A stretch of 48,616 nt of DNA from CAYQQR01 sp964420035 (GTDB lineage Bacteria; Bacteroidota; Bacteroidia; Bacteroidales; SM23-62): assembly GCA_964420035.1 (NCBI GenBank), contig CAYQQR010000032.1, forward strand, positions 1 to 48,616. The letters run 5' to 3'. The notes under the pieces are model-generated. The model searched no databases. It saw only the letters and a program-made list of their open reading frames with translations, and had not been told where the DNA came from. Both the position numbers and the translations under genes were made by a program. Shown here in pieces: positions 1-8,740 of the stretch; position 1 is the first letter of the stretch; every line of letters begins with the position of its first letter.

Positions 1-50
1 CTTTTAAAGTAAATTAAAAAACAGGATACCACTAATCTAAAGGCAGTCAG

Positions 51-111
51 GGATTGCGGATTACGGTTTACGGTTTGCGGATTAAAGAACTAACCCGTAA
101 CCCGTAACGCA
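51..111. repeat. Heptamer tandem repeat block downstream of lpdA
   Basis: The block is built of degenerate 7-nt units, read on the plus strand as GGATTGC, GGATTAC, GGTTTAC, GGTTTGC, then two TAACCCG units running into the lpdA stop codon. Related arrays occur at 1561-1593 and 35567-35636. No gene is visible between position 1 and lpdA. Confidence 0.75.
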
Positions 112-112
112 A

Positions 113-1501
113 TTATATATGTATCACCTGGTCGTAGGCGGCGGCGCTGGCTTCCATGATGGCCTCCGACATGGTGGGATGGGGATGGATCGCGTGGATG
201 ATCTCTTCTCCGGTTGTTTCCAGTTCCTTGCCTACAACCAGCTCAGCGATCATTTCCGTTACGTTGGAACCGATCATGTGGGCCCCCAGTAATTCCCCGT
301 ACCGTTTGTCGTAGATCATCTTTACAAATCCTTCCTTGTGCCCGGCGGCACTTGCCTTTCCCGATGCCGTATAAGGGAATTTACCAACCTTTATATCATA
401 ACCTTTTTCTTTGGCCTGTTTTTCGGTAAGACCCACCGATGCTACTTCGGGTCGCGTATAGGTACAGGCAGGCACATTGTTGTAATTGATGGGATGGGGA
501 TCCTTCCCGGTGATCTTTTCAACACAAACGATGCCTTCATGAGAAGCCACATGTGCCAGGGCCGGTCCGTCCACGATGTCCCCGATGGCATAGATGCCTT
601 CAACTCCGGTTCTGTAAAACTCGTCAACTTTGATCTTTCCTTTTTCTGTTTTAAGATTAACGCTGTCCAGACCAATATCCCCGGTGTTGGGGGTGATCCC
701 TACTGCAGAAAGTACAATATCGCATTCAACCTGCTCTTCTCCCTTTTTCGTCTTGATGGTGACTTTGCATTGATCTCCCTGGGTATCCACCCTGGTCACT
801 TCAGAACCGGTATGCACTTTCATGCCTGATTTTTTGAAGGAACGTTCCAGGGCTTTGGAAACCTCTTCATCCTCCAGGGGCACAACATTGGGCAGAAATT
901 CCACCAGGGTGACCCGGGTACCCATGGTCTGGTAGAACCAGGCGAACTCGCTGCCAATGGCACCGGAACCGACTACAACCATGGACCCGGGTTGTTTCTC
1001 CAAAGTCATGGCCTTACGGTAACCGATGATCTTTTTGCCATCCTGCTTCAGATTATCAAGTTCCCTGGACCGGGCTCCGGTGGCCAGGATGATATGCGGT
1101 GCTTCATATTTTTTCTTTTTACCGTCCTTATCTTCCACTTCGACTGTATTCTTCCCGGCCAGGCGCCCGTGTCCCTCAATGCTTCCGATCTTATTCTTCC
1201 TGAATAGGAACTGCACGCCCTTGCTCATGGAGGCAGCTACTTCCCTGCTGCGCTCCACAACTTTACTGAAGTCCTTGTCGGCTTTTTCGACTTTGAGACC
1301 GTAATCGCCCGCGTGCTGCAAATAATGGTAGACTTCCGCACTTTTTAAAAGGGATTTGGTGGGGATGCATCCCCAATTCAGGCACACGCCTCCCAGGGAT
1401 TCCCGTTCAACAACACCCACTTTCATGCCCAGTTGGGCAGCACGAATGGCAGCCACATAACCACCCGGACCGCTACCGATAACAATAAGATCGTAATCCA
1501 T
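113..1501 (-). CDS. lpdA: Dihydrolipoyl dehydrogenase (E3)
   Basis: This is the FAD-dependent E3 enzyme that reoxidises lipoamide in 2-oxoacid dehydrogenase complexes or the glycine cleavage system, using NAD+ in the cytoplasm. The 462-residue length is normal for the family. The N-terminus has the FAD dinucleotide fold GSGPGG (about 9-14). The redox-active disulfide is Cys40-Cys45 in GGVCLNWGCIPTK. A second Rossmann motif (VVGSGAIGSEFA, near 175) binds NAD. The C-terminus carries the catalytic HPHPTMSE (about 439-446) with the His-Glu pair. No E1, E2 or lipoyl-carrier gene lies nearby, so the parent complex cannot be told. The gene stands alone. Its stop codon runs directly into the heptamer repeat block. 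No convincing promoter or Shine-Dalgarno was found upstream. Confidence 0.96.
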   Translation of the reverse strand: MDYDLIVIGSGPGGYVAAIRAAQLGMKVGVVERESLGGVCLNWGCIPTKSLLKSAEVYHYLQHAGDYGLKVEKADKDFSKVVERSREVAASMSKGVQFLFRKNKIGSIEGHGRLAGKNTVEVEDKDGKKKKYEAPHIILATGARSRELDNLKQDGKKIIGYRKAMTLEKQPGSMVVVGSGAIGSEFAWFYQTMGTRVTLVEFLPNVVPLEDEEVSKALERSFKKSGMKVHTGSEVTRVDTQGDQCKVTIKTKKGEEQVECDIVLSAVGITPNTGDIGLDSVNLKTEKGKIKVDEFYRTGVEGIYAIGDIVDGPALAHVASHEGIVCVEKITGKDPHPINYNNVPACTYTRPEVASVGLTEKQAKEKGYDIKVGKFPYTASGKASAAGHKEGFVKMIYDKRYGELLGAHMIGSNVTEMIAELVVGKELETTGEEIIHAIHPHPTMSEAIMEASAAAYDQVIHI

Positions 1502-1560
1502 AATTAAATTGCTTTGTTTAATAAGAATAACATCCTAAGCTTATAAAAGTTCCCCCAAAA

Positions 1561-1593
1561 TTACGAATAATCCGCAATCAGCAATCCGTAATT
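1561..1593. repeat. Heptamer repeat array
   Basis: Units AATCCGC, AATCAGC and AATCCGT followed by AATT lie in the gap between lpdA and the terminator of the next gene. They belong to the same family as 51-111 and 35567-35636. Confidence 0.6.
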
Positions 1594-1627
1594 AAAAAAA
1601 GGCCGCCTTAGCTAATAAGGCAGCCTT
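1594..1627 (-). terminator. Rho-independent terminator of the T9SS cargo gene
   Basis: The arms at 1599-1610 and 1616-1627 pair over 12 bp with one mismatch around a 5-nt loop. On the minus strand the hairpin is followed by seven T residues. It lies 24 nt past the stop codon of the gene at 1651-5199. Confidence 0.85.
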
Positions 1628-1650
1628 CTTTATAAATTCGCGACAGACGA

Positions 1651-4600
1651 TCAACGTTGATGCACCAGTTTCCTGGTGATCACTTTGTCGTCAACGGTCA
1701 ATTGCAGGTAATAGATACCGTCCTTCATATTGTACTCGCTGGTTCGGATCCGGTACTGGTAGCTGCCCGCGAGCTGGGCATCCTGTTCCATGGTATAAAC
1801 CTTTGAGCCCAGCATGTTGTAGATCCCGACGGATACATCCGCGGTCTTGTCCAGGGCATAGCCTACCAGGAGGTATTCACTGAATGGATTCGGATAGATG
1901 GAAAGCATGTAGCGTTCCGCCATGATCTCCTCGAGTGATGTGGATGCCGATGCCCGGTTATCCTCCAGGTTGGAAAGGGAGTAGCTGTACGGACCGCTGC
2001 CCGCTTTCTTACCGACCAGTTTGCTTCCGTCGGGATAGCACATTTCTTCCCACTGACCTGCAATCCGGTACCAGTATTTTTTATCGGTAATGCCGGTCGT
2101 ATTGTCTATCCAGGATGTATTGGTCCCTGCAATGGATTTAACAGGTTCCAGGTTGACGGAATCCGCACCCCTGTAGATCACATAGGTATCGAAGGTGATC
2201 TCCTGCCCCTGGATCTCGTATTTATCCCAGCGCAGGTTGACGATGCCGTCCTGCAGACCGCCGTTGTATTGCAGCAGGATGGTTTCGTGGTAATTGCTCA
2301 GTTCAGAAACATTACCGCAGGTATCCATAACGGCCACCTTGTAACGATACTGCTGTTCGGAGGGATCCACTTCATGATCCACGAACAGGGCAAGACTGTC
2401 TGGATGGACCATTCCGATGGGATCGTACTGACCGGCTATGATACCCTGCCTGTAAACCATGTAGTTCTCGATCCGGTCATCGGCCACCGGTTCCCAGACC
2501 ACCATGTTGTTGCCGGTTTCCTCGTCTATGGTTACCAGGCAGATCTCCAGACCTTCGTGGGGATGGACCGATTCAACGTTCCTGGTGAATACCGGTGAAG
2601 TACAATTATTTTCAGTAACATCGAGGGAGACGGTTTTCACGCCGCCGCCGGACCAGGACACATCGTAGGGTCCTGCACCGGAACCGGTTGCACTTCCGCC
2701 ATCGAAGTTCCAGTCATAAACAGCTGCTCCCGTGCCGGTCCCTGTATAGGTCACTTCAATGGAGGACCCTTTGCAAACCGCATCCTTTTCAACCTCAAAG
2801 TCGGCTGTCGGTATCTCGTTCACCGAGATGGTACGGGTGGTTGTATCGGAAACACAGTTGTTTTCCTCAACAAAGAGCGAGACGTCTTTCATACCCAGGC
2901 TGCTCCAGTCGACCTGCAGGCTGGAAGAAGAAGTGTCGCCGGATACGATGTTGGCTTCCCCGGCATCCCAGAAGTAGGAGGTCCCGCCTCCGCCGGTACC
3001 GGTGTATTGCAATTCCGCGTCTCCGTCGCCGCATACGTAGGCCGGACTGCTGAAAGTGCTGGTGGGGATCGGATGTACGGTCACCATTACATCAGCCTGG
3101 TTGCTGCAGCCATTCTCATCGGTTACGGTAACCGTGAAGTTGCGGGTACTGGGTGGACTGGCGAGGGGATTCTGCAAGGTATGATCGTTCAGGTAATCTG
3201 GATAGTTCCATAGATAATCCACACCGCCCGAGGCATTTAACTGAACACTGTCCCCAAGACAGACCTCCACGGGCTCTCCTGCATCAACCATGGGCAGGGG
3301 ATGAAAATCTATGAGCACTTCATCCTGTGCAGTTTCCCCGCACAGGTTGGTTATGGTGACACTGTAGGAATTTGAATCGGACACGGTAATATGACCGTTG
3401 GTCGAACCGGTACTCCAGAGGTAACTGACGTTTTCGTTATAACTGAAGGTATCGGCACGGATCGTGTAGGACTCAGTCTCACAAAATTCCTTGTCCTCGT
3501 AAAGATTCACTACAGGTTTCCTACAACCACTGTTTGCAGTACGAATGATCGTACCTGCATTGCCCACGATCCAACCGTTATCAGAATCGAACATGTGCAC
3601 ATCATTCAGGTATTCGCTTGTGCCAGAAGATTGCTGATACCATGTTTGTCCCCCGTCAACGGTTTTCAGAATGTTGCCCTGGGAACCAACTGTGTATCCG
3701 TTATTGGCATCGGTAAAATAAACAGAATATAAAATGTAAATGCTTGGGGCATCTTGATCTGCAATATTCCAATTAGAACCACCATCCGTTGTCTTGAGGA
3801 TCATGGTATAGTTTTTATAGTCGGGTGCACCAGTGTAGTGGCGCATACCTACTGCATATCCTGTGTTGGAATTCAGAAAATATACATCATAGAGATTTTC
3901 CGGGTAAGGAACAGATTGTTCTACCCAATCAATACCGCCGTTTGTTGTCTTCAACAAAGCACCGTTAACTCCGCATACATAGCCGACTGTTGAACTTGTA
4001 AAATAGACGGAATACAGGTTGGCATCCGTATAATTGGTCACCTGGTTCCCATAATTCAGTAAATTCCATGTTTGACCGCCATCTGTTGTTTTAGCGATCA
4101 GACCGTCACTTCCTACAGCCCAGCCGGTAGTCGTGGATATGAAATGAAAATCCTTTACATATCCCAAAACAGGACTTTCACCTTCTTGTTCAGGATCCCA
4201 TTCCGTAAAATACATGCTTAGGATGGTCCAATCATCTCCTCCATTTACTGTATAGGCCATTCTCGTCGAACCACCGATCCAACCCGTACTGGAATTAACA
4301 AACTGGATATTTTCAGCATATACATTTTGACCAATAGGAACCGAGGTCCATGAATCCCCGCCATCGATTGTATGAAATGCATTGGACTGGTCGTATGCGG
4401 CAATCCAACCTTCCAGGGATGAAACAAAGCTGGATGCCTTAAGGTTTTTAGAAGTACTTATTTCCTGTCCAAACCACCCATCAGGCCAGTCGGGCACATT
4501 CACCGTCAGCTTGGCCGCACTGCTGTAATCCTGTGAATTACAGGGGGAACCGTTATACACCCGGCAGCGGTAGTAATCATCGTCCTCCGCCTGGATGTCC

Positions 4601-5199
4601 GTGATGGTATAGGAATAGCTAGTGGCCCCGCTGATCGCGGTCCATGTGCTCGCGTCGTTGGAGCGATCCCATTGATATTTCCGGTCTGAACCTGAGGCTG
4701 AAATGCTGAAAGTAACGCTTTCACCTACATTCTTGGTAGCGCTTGAAGGATTTTTGGTAACATTCACTTTGTATTTGGTATACAAATATGCCTGATTGCT
4801 GTATCCGATAACAGGACGTTTCAAGGGATATGTTTCGGTCACCTCACAACGAAATGAATACCGGCTGAAGTCTGCAGGACGCTGTACCTTATCAAAATAC
4901 AATACCAATGTATTGGTTGTCGCACCGGCAACTTTCCCTTTCTCATTGACCATATCGGTCCAAACCCATCCCAATTTCCGGTCGTAATATCCGATCTGCC
5001 ATTGGTACGTGTATGTATATCCCTTGAGGATCTTAACCTCAACGTAATAGGATACATCCCCGACATAATCTTCACAAACCGTTTTGTTAGACGGTGTCTT
5101 GGGATTTATTTCCAGAGCATAGGCGCCCGGTGCCGTCAAGTTCAACAACAACAGCACCATAAATGATTTCCCTAATAATGAGTAGATCTTCTGTTTCAT
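1651..5199 (-). CDS. Secreted multidomain protein with T9SS type A sorting domain
   Basis: This is a 1182-residue surface or secreted protein. It starts with a signal peptide (hydrophobic stretch at about 12-28, ending near AYA). Immunoglobulin-like domains follow (about 30-235). Next come repeated BNR/Ycf48-like propeller units, recognisable by recurrent TxDGGxxW motifs (about 240-560). Ig/PKD-like domains carrying Gly-Asp-Ser and Cys motifs typical of gliding-associated adhesins come next (about 565-880), then fibronectin III-like segments (about 885-1085). The C-terminus has the T9SS type A sorting signature: the YPNPF motif and a final Lys/Arg-rich strand. Known family behaviour is export through T9SS and cleavage or anchoring of the C-terminal domain. 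The substrate or partner is unknown. It is monocistronic with its own promoter (5277-5307) and terminator (1594-1627). Confidence 0.9.
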   Translation of the reverse strand: MKQKIYSLLGKSFMVLLLLNLTAPGAYALEINPKTPSNKTVCEDYVGDVSYYVEVKILKGYTYTYQWQIGYYDRKLGWVWTDMVNEKGKVAGATTNTLVLYFDKVQRPADFSRYSFRCEVTETYPLKRPVIGYSNQAYLYTKYKVNVTKNPSSATKNVGESVTFSISASGSDRKYQWDRSNDASTWTAISGATSYSYTITDIQAEDDDYYRCRVYNGSPCNSQDYSSAAKLTVNVPDWPDGWFGQEISTSKNLKASSFVSSLEGWIAAYDQSNAFHTIDGGDSWTSVPIGQNVYAENIQFVNSSTGWIGGSTRMAYTVNGGDDWTILSMYFTEWDPEQEGESPVLGYVKDFHFISTTTGWAVGSDGLIAKTTDGGQTWNLLNYGNQVTNYTDANLYSVYFTSSTVGYVCGVNGALLKTTNGGIDWVEQSVPYPENLYDVYFLNSNTGYAVGMRHYTGAPDYKNYTMILKTTDGGSNWNIADQDAPSIYILYSVYFTDANNGYTVGSQGNILKTVDGGQTWYQQSSGTSEYLNDVHMFDSDNGWIVGNAGTIIRTANSGCRKPVVNLYEDKEFCETESYTIRADTFSYNENVSYLWSTGSTNGHITVSDSNSYSVTITNLCGETAQDEVLIDFHPLPMVDAGEPVEVCLGDSVQLNASGGVDYLWNYPDYLNDHTLQNPLASPPSTRNFTVTVTDENGCSNQADVMVTVHPIPTSTFSSPAYVCGDGDAELQYTGTGGGGTSYFWDAGEANIVSGDTSSSSLQVDWSSLGMKDVSLFVEENNCVSDTTTRTISVNEIPTADFEVEKDAVCKGSSIEVTYTGTGTGAAVYDWNFDGGSATGSGAGPYDVSWSGGGVKTVSLDVTENNCTSPVFTRNVESVHPHEGLEICLVTIDEETGNNMVVWEPVADDRIENYMVYRQGIIAGQYDPIGMVHPDSLALFVDHEVDPSEQQYRYKVAVMDTCGNVSELSNYHETILLQYNGGLQDGIVNLRWDKYEIQGQEITFDTYVIYRGADSVNLEPVKSIAGTNTSWIDNTTGITDKKYWYRIAGQWEEMCYPDGSKLVGKKAGSGPYSYSLSNLEDNRASASTSLEEIMAERYMLSIYPNPFSEYLLVGYALDKTADVSVGIYNMLGSKVYTMEQDAQLAGSYQYRIRTSEYNMKDGIYYLQLTVDDKVITRKLVHQR

Positions 5200-5276
5200 A
5201 TGCTTAAGTTTTAAAATATTTTCAGATTCGAATGTCCTAAAATAAGCCTTATCCAGGATAAATTACAATTATTTAT

Positions 5277-5307
5277 CAAATATACGTTTAAATAAAGCCA
5301 AAGTAAA
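5277..5307 (-). promoter_or_regulatory. Bacteroidota sigma-A promoter for the T9SS cargo gene
   Basis: On the minus strand a -33-like TTTA is separated by exactly 19 nt from a perfect -7 element TATATTTG (consensus TAnnTTTG). Transcription would begin near 5270, giving a leader of about 70 nt before the ATG at 5199. Confidence 0.75.
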
Positions 5308-5399
5308 GTCTTTCGTCAAATTAATCACCTATAAATGAAATGGTTAGGATTATGGAGATGATTTTTTCTTGTCTGCAAAACCCGGAATAAAAAACAGAA

Positions 5400-5457
5400 T
5401 ATCAACAAATTAATACTGGATGATAAATTAAAACTCTCTGAAGGTCATTTGTTGATA
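5400..5457. repeat. 11-bp inverted repeat in the divergent intergenic region
   Basis: A perfect 11-bp inverted repeat (TATCAACAAAT at 5400-5410, its complement at 5447-5457) encloses a 36-nt AT-rich loop. It sits in the 417-nt gene-free stretch between the T9SS cargo gene and the SpoIIE gene. Besides this and the two promoters, nothing else is evident there. It could be a protein-binding site or an RNA hairpin. Confidence 0.5.
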
Positions 5458-5559
5458 ATTCCGTTCGTCAAAAGCAAAAAAATTGCAGCCGGCCCTGAGG
5501 CCTTTGCGGAAGAAATGTTCATTGGTTAAGATCATGAAGGGATATTGACTAAAAAACCC

Positions 5560-5567
5560 TATTTTTG
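5560..5567 (+). promoter_or_regulatory. -7 promoter element for the SpoIIE/TPR gene
   Basis: TATTTTTG matches TAnnTTTG exactly. No good -33 TTTG lies 19-21 nt upstream. The predicted start of transcription near 5574 leaves about 43 nt before the ATG at 5617. Confidence 0.5.
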
Positions 5568-5616
5568 AAAGTGAATTGTATTTAGTAAAATCGAATCTAT
5601 AAGCTGATTGCTCCAG

Positions 5617-8151
5617 ATGGCCTGTAAATTACGATCTTACCTTTTCCTATTTATGCTCCTGTTTTCTCCGGGATTGCTCCATGCCCAGGAGGAGATCCGC
5701 CAGCAGGTCGACAGCCTGATCAACCTGCTTGAAGAGGCCAAGGATAAAGAGCGGTTGAGCATACTTACCATGATCGTTGATGAAGCCAGGGATACCGATC
5801 CGCAGATATCCATTGAATATGCCGATTATGCTCTTTCGCTGGCACGCAGGCTGAAAGACGATGAACAATACATTGAAATACTCCTTCTTCTCGGAGATGC
5901 TTATAACAATGCCAGGGATCGTGAATCGGCCCTGAAAACATACGAGCAGGCCATAGAAAAAAGTGAGGACGCTGATTATCGGCGGGGCAAAGCAGAAGCC
6001 CTCAATAACATAGCCCGGGTATACAGCGACAACCGGGATTATGAGGAGGCCCTGGAATACGCGAACCAATCCATCGAACTGTCCCGGGACATTAAAAATG
6101 AAAAGATCATGGGGGATGCCCTCTCTGTCAAGGGAAACATTCTCCGCTGGATGGGCAGGAACGACGAGGCAATCGAAATATTCACCCAGGCTCTTGAAAT
6201 AGCCGGGCGCCTGAATGACAAGTCCAGCATCGGAAGGGTCAATCTGGGATTAGGCCAGATATATTACAACCGTGGTAAATTTCTTACAGCAATAGATTAT
6301 TTCAGGAATGCAAGGCAGATCCGTGAAGAGATCAATGATCCCTATGGTGCCGCGGTGGCGCTGACCAACATGGCCAACAGCTATTTCTATCTGGCGGAAT
6401 ACGATAATGCGCTTAAGGCCTACCGTGACGCCATAATCTTCTGGGAAAGGGTCAACCGTCCGGAAAACGCGGTGATATGCCTGAGTGGCATCGCGGCCAT
6501 CTATGACGTTCTTCAACAGTATAAGAACGCAGCCGAAACCAATGAACATATCCTTGAGATCAGCATTGAACTGCAGGATAGTGTTAAGATAGCGGATACC
6601 TACAACAACATGAGTATCCTTTACAGTAAGATTGCCAGAGATTCCATTGCAGAGGTTTATAAGATCAACCTGGAAGACACCATCCTGTCTGAATCGACCG
6701 ATAAGTTCCTGAAATACTATGACCGGGCCCTGGAATATATTAATAAAGCCCTGGATATAAGGGAAAAAATCAACAACACCAAGGGAATCACTGCCGCACT
6801 TTCTGTACTGTCCTCGATCTATGTAGATGCCGGAAAACCCAAGATGGCCCTGGAATACAACCAGAGGGTGCTCGAACTTTCCAGGGAGAACAACATCCTG
6901 CATGAAGAAGCCATGTCGTTGCTGCGCATGGGAAACATTTACATGGTCAGGAAGCAATACCAGCAGGCCCTGAAGTACTTCCAGGAGGGATCTCAGCTGG
7001 CCTCGGAACTGGGTCTGCGGGAAACCGTCCAGGACAGTTATCTGAAAATGTCGAGCCTGTATCAAAGACTTGGAGATTATGAAAAGGCCCTGGAACTGTA
7101 TAAACAGCACATATCATTGAAAGACTCGATAACAAGCGAAAATATAAGAAAACAGCTGAATGAGCTGGCCGTTCAGTATGAGACCGAAGCAAAGGAACGG
7201 GAAAATGAATTGTTGCGTACTAAAAACGACCTGAGCGAAATCCGGCTGCGTCAGCAACGTTATGCTTTGATCTTTTTCACCATCGTTACCCTGATCATCC
7301 TGATATTGGTCGTTCTTTTAATACGCCAGAACAATCAGAGGAAAAAAGCCAACCGGGAGCTGGCACAAAAAAACGCACTTATTACGGAACAAAAGAAAGA
7401 GATCACCGACAGCATCCAGTACGCCAAACGCATACAAATGGCCATCCTGCCGCCCAACGAACTCATGGATCGATTACTGCCCGAACAGTTCATTATATAT
7501 ATGCCCAGAGACATTGTCAGCGGTGATTATTACTGGGTCACGGAAAAGAACGGCAAGGTCATTACCGTGGCGGCAGACTGTACCGGTCATGGAGTGCCCG
7601 GGGCATTCATGAGCATGCTGGGTATTGCCTTCCTGAACGAGATCGTGAGCAAGCACAACGATATCCCGGCCAACGAGATCCTGAACGAACTGCGCGACCA
7701 TGTGATCAAATCACTCCACCAGACCGGCCGTATGGGTGAAAGTCAGGACGGCATGGATGTGGCCCTGCACATCTTCGACAGGAAAAACATGACCCTGGAA
7801 TATTCCGGGGCCAACAATCCGCTGTTCATTTTCAGGGACGGTCAACTGATGGAAACCAAAGCCGATAAGATGCCCATCGGGATACACACCAATGCCGACC
7901 AAGCCTTCCAGAACCACCTGCTCAAGGTTCAGAAGAATGATGTGATCTACACTTTCTCAGACGGTTATCCCGACCAGTTCGGCGGACCCATACAGAAGAA
8001 ATTCATGATCAAGAACTTCAAGCAGCTCCTGAAACAAATACACCTCAAACCCATGCAGGAACAGAAAGAGATCCTCGAAAGAACCCTGCATGAATGGATG
8101 TCGGAGACCGAGCAGGTGGATGATATTCTGGTTATCGGAGTCAGGATATAA
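5617..8151 (+). CDS. TPR-repeat sensor with SpoIIE/PP2C-type serine phosphatase domain
   Basis: A membrane signalling protein of about 844 residues. A signal peptide (LFLFMLLFSPGLLHAQ) is followed by roughly ten tetratricopeptide repeats (about 30-510), predicted to lie in the periplasm. A short coiled coil and one transmembrane helix follow (about 549-571). The cytoplasmic part has a second coiled coil and a SpoIIE/PP2C phosphatase domain. Metal-binding motifs are intact: SGDYYW, ADCTGHGVPGAF, DGMDVAL, SDGYPDQFGG and the terminal DDILVIGVRI. Family members dephosphorylate phosphoserine on anti-sigma antagonists or related partners. No such partner is encoded nearby. The frame stays open to a TTG at 5608, but the ATG at 5617 gives a cleaner signal peptide. 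This architecture is common in Bacteroidota. Confidence 0.92.
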   Translation: MACKLRSYLFLFMLLFSPGLLHAQEEIRQQVDSLINLLEEAKDKERLSILTMIVDEARDTDPQISIEYADYALSLARRLKDDEQYIEILLLLGDAYNNARDRESALKTYEQAIEKSEDADYRRGKAEALNNIARVYSDNRDYEEALEYANQSIELSRDIKNEKIMGDALSVKGNILRWMGRNDEAIEIFTQALEIAGRLNDKSSIGRVNLGLGQIYYNRGKFLTAIDYFRNARQIREEINDPYGAAVALTNMANSYFYLAEYDNALKAYRDAIIFWERVNRPENAVICLSGIAAIYDVLQQYKNAAETNEHILEISIELQDSVKIADTYNNMSILYSKIARDSIAEVYKINLEDTILSESTDKFLKYYDRALEYINKALDIREKINNTKGITAALSVLSSIYVDAGKPKMALEYNQRVLELSRENNILHEEAMSLLRMGNIYMVRKQYQQALKYFQEGSQLASELGLRETVQDSYLKMSSLYQRLGDYEKALELYKQHISLKDSITSENIRKQLNELAVQYETEAKERENELLRTKNDLSEIRLRQQRYALIFFTIVTLIILILVVLLIRQNNQRKKANRELAQKNALITEQKKEITDSIQYAKRIQMAILPPNELMDRLLPEQFIIYMPRDIVSGDYYWVTEKNGKVITVAADCTGHGVPGAFMSMLGIAFLNEIVSKHNDIPANEILNELRDHVIKSLHQTGRMGESQDGMDVALHIFDRKNMTLEYSGANNPLFIFRDGQLMETKADKMPIGIHTNADQAFQNHLLKVQKNDVIYTFSDGYPDQFGGPIQKKFMIKNFKQLLKQIHLKPMQEQKEILERTLHEWMSETEQVDDILVIGVRI

Positions 8152-8154
8152 TCT

Positions 8155-8186
8155 AGAATTCAGGATTCAGAGTTCAGAATTCAGAA
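8155..8186. repeat. TTCAGRR heptamer array, left arm of an inverted repeat
   Basis: Four tandem 7-nt units (TTCAGGA, TTCAGAG, TTCAGAA, TTCAGAA) begin 4 nt after the SpoIIE stop codon. Positions 8156-8170 form a perfect 15-bp inverted repeat with 8726-8740 on the far side of the four-helix-bundle gene. Confidence 0.75.
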
Positions 8187-8267
8187 TGGTTCTATATTGA
8201 ACCGAAATTGAAAAAAACTTCGAAATGACAAGCTGATATTTGGAGGATTTTTGGATTAAGTAAAAAA

Positions 8268-8576
8268 ATGAAAATGAATAACAACTTAATCCAGAAAAAA
8301 AGCTTTGATTTTTCATTATTGATTATCAAGCTTTTTAAAGAGCTTGCAGAAAAGAAGGAATACATGCTTTCAAGGCAACTCATGAGATCGGGTACTTCGA
8401 TCGGGGCAAACGTGTGTAAAGCCCAATCTGCTGAATCGAAGGAAGATTTTATTCATAAAATGAGCATCTCATTAAAGGAAGCAAGAGAAACAGAATATTG
8501 GTTAAAACTCATGTATTATGCAGATTTCATCCGAAAAGACAGATTTGATTTCTGCATGTCCGAATTAGACGTATAA
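8268..8576 (+). CDS. Four-helix-bundle (23S rRNA intervening-sequence type) protein, frameshifted near its end
   Basis: A 102-residue protein of the family first found in 23S rRNA intervening sequences and now common as chromosomal singletons in Bacteroidota. Its function is unknown; some members form pentameric bundles. Family features are visible: SRQLMRSGTSIGANVCKAQSAES, then KMSISLKEARETEYWLKLM. The usual last helix is missing because the frame stops at 8574-8576. It continues in another frame: from 8570 the codons read RIIKILKSIILTAKQ and then a basic tail to a TGA at 8642-8644. A single-base deletion near 8566-8569 would explain this. The gene lies between heptamer-repeat blocks that form a 15-bp inverted repeat. 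It may still be functional if only the last helix is lost, or it may be a young pseudogene. Confidence 0.85.
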   Translation: MKMNNNLIQKKSFDFSLLIIKLFKELAEKKEYMLSRQLMRSGTSIGANVCKAQSAESKEDFIHKMSISLKEARETEYWLKLMYYADFIRKDRFDFCMSELDV

Positions 8577-8688
8577 TTAAAATTTTAAAAAGCATCATTC
8601 TCACCGCGAAACAGAAATATCGTAAAGACAAAAAATTATTTTGATTTTTTAAATACACTCCCTTAACCCACACACAAAACCCACACTC

Positions 8689-8740
8689 ATTCTGAATCCT
8701 GAATCCCTGACTGCCTTTAGGCAGGCTGAATCCTGAATTC
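8689..8740. repeat. Heptamer repeat block with embedded hairpin, right arm of the inverted repeat
   Basis: AATCCTG-type units flank a small hairpin (CTGCC-TTTA-GGCAG at 8711-8724). The last unit overlaps the meaB stop codon. Positions 8726-8740 are the inverted copy of 8156-8170. Positions 8702-8718 recur exactly, inverted, at 39-55. Confidence 0.75.

Noticed and set aside
6250..7110. 286-codon open frame on the minus strand inside the SpoIIE gene
   Set aside because: It is antisense to TPR-coding DNA and shows no recognisable domain; codon bias of the sense gene explains it.
8711..8724. Terminator of meaB
   Set aside because: The hairpin has only 5 bp and no T-tract on either strand, so I listed it only as part of the repeat.
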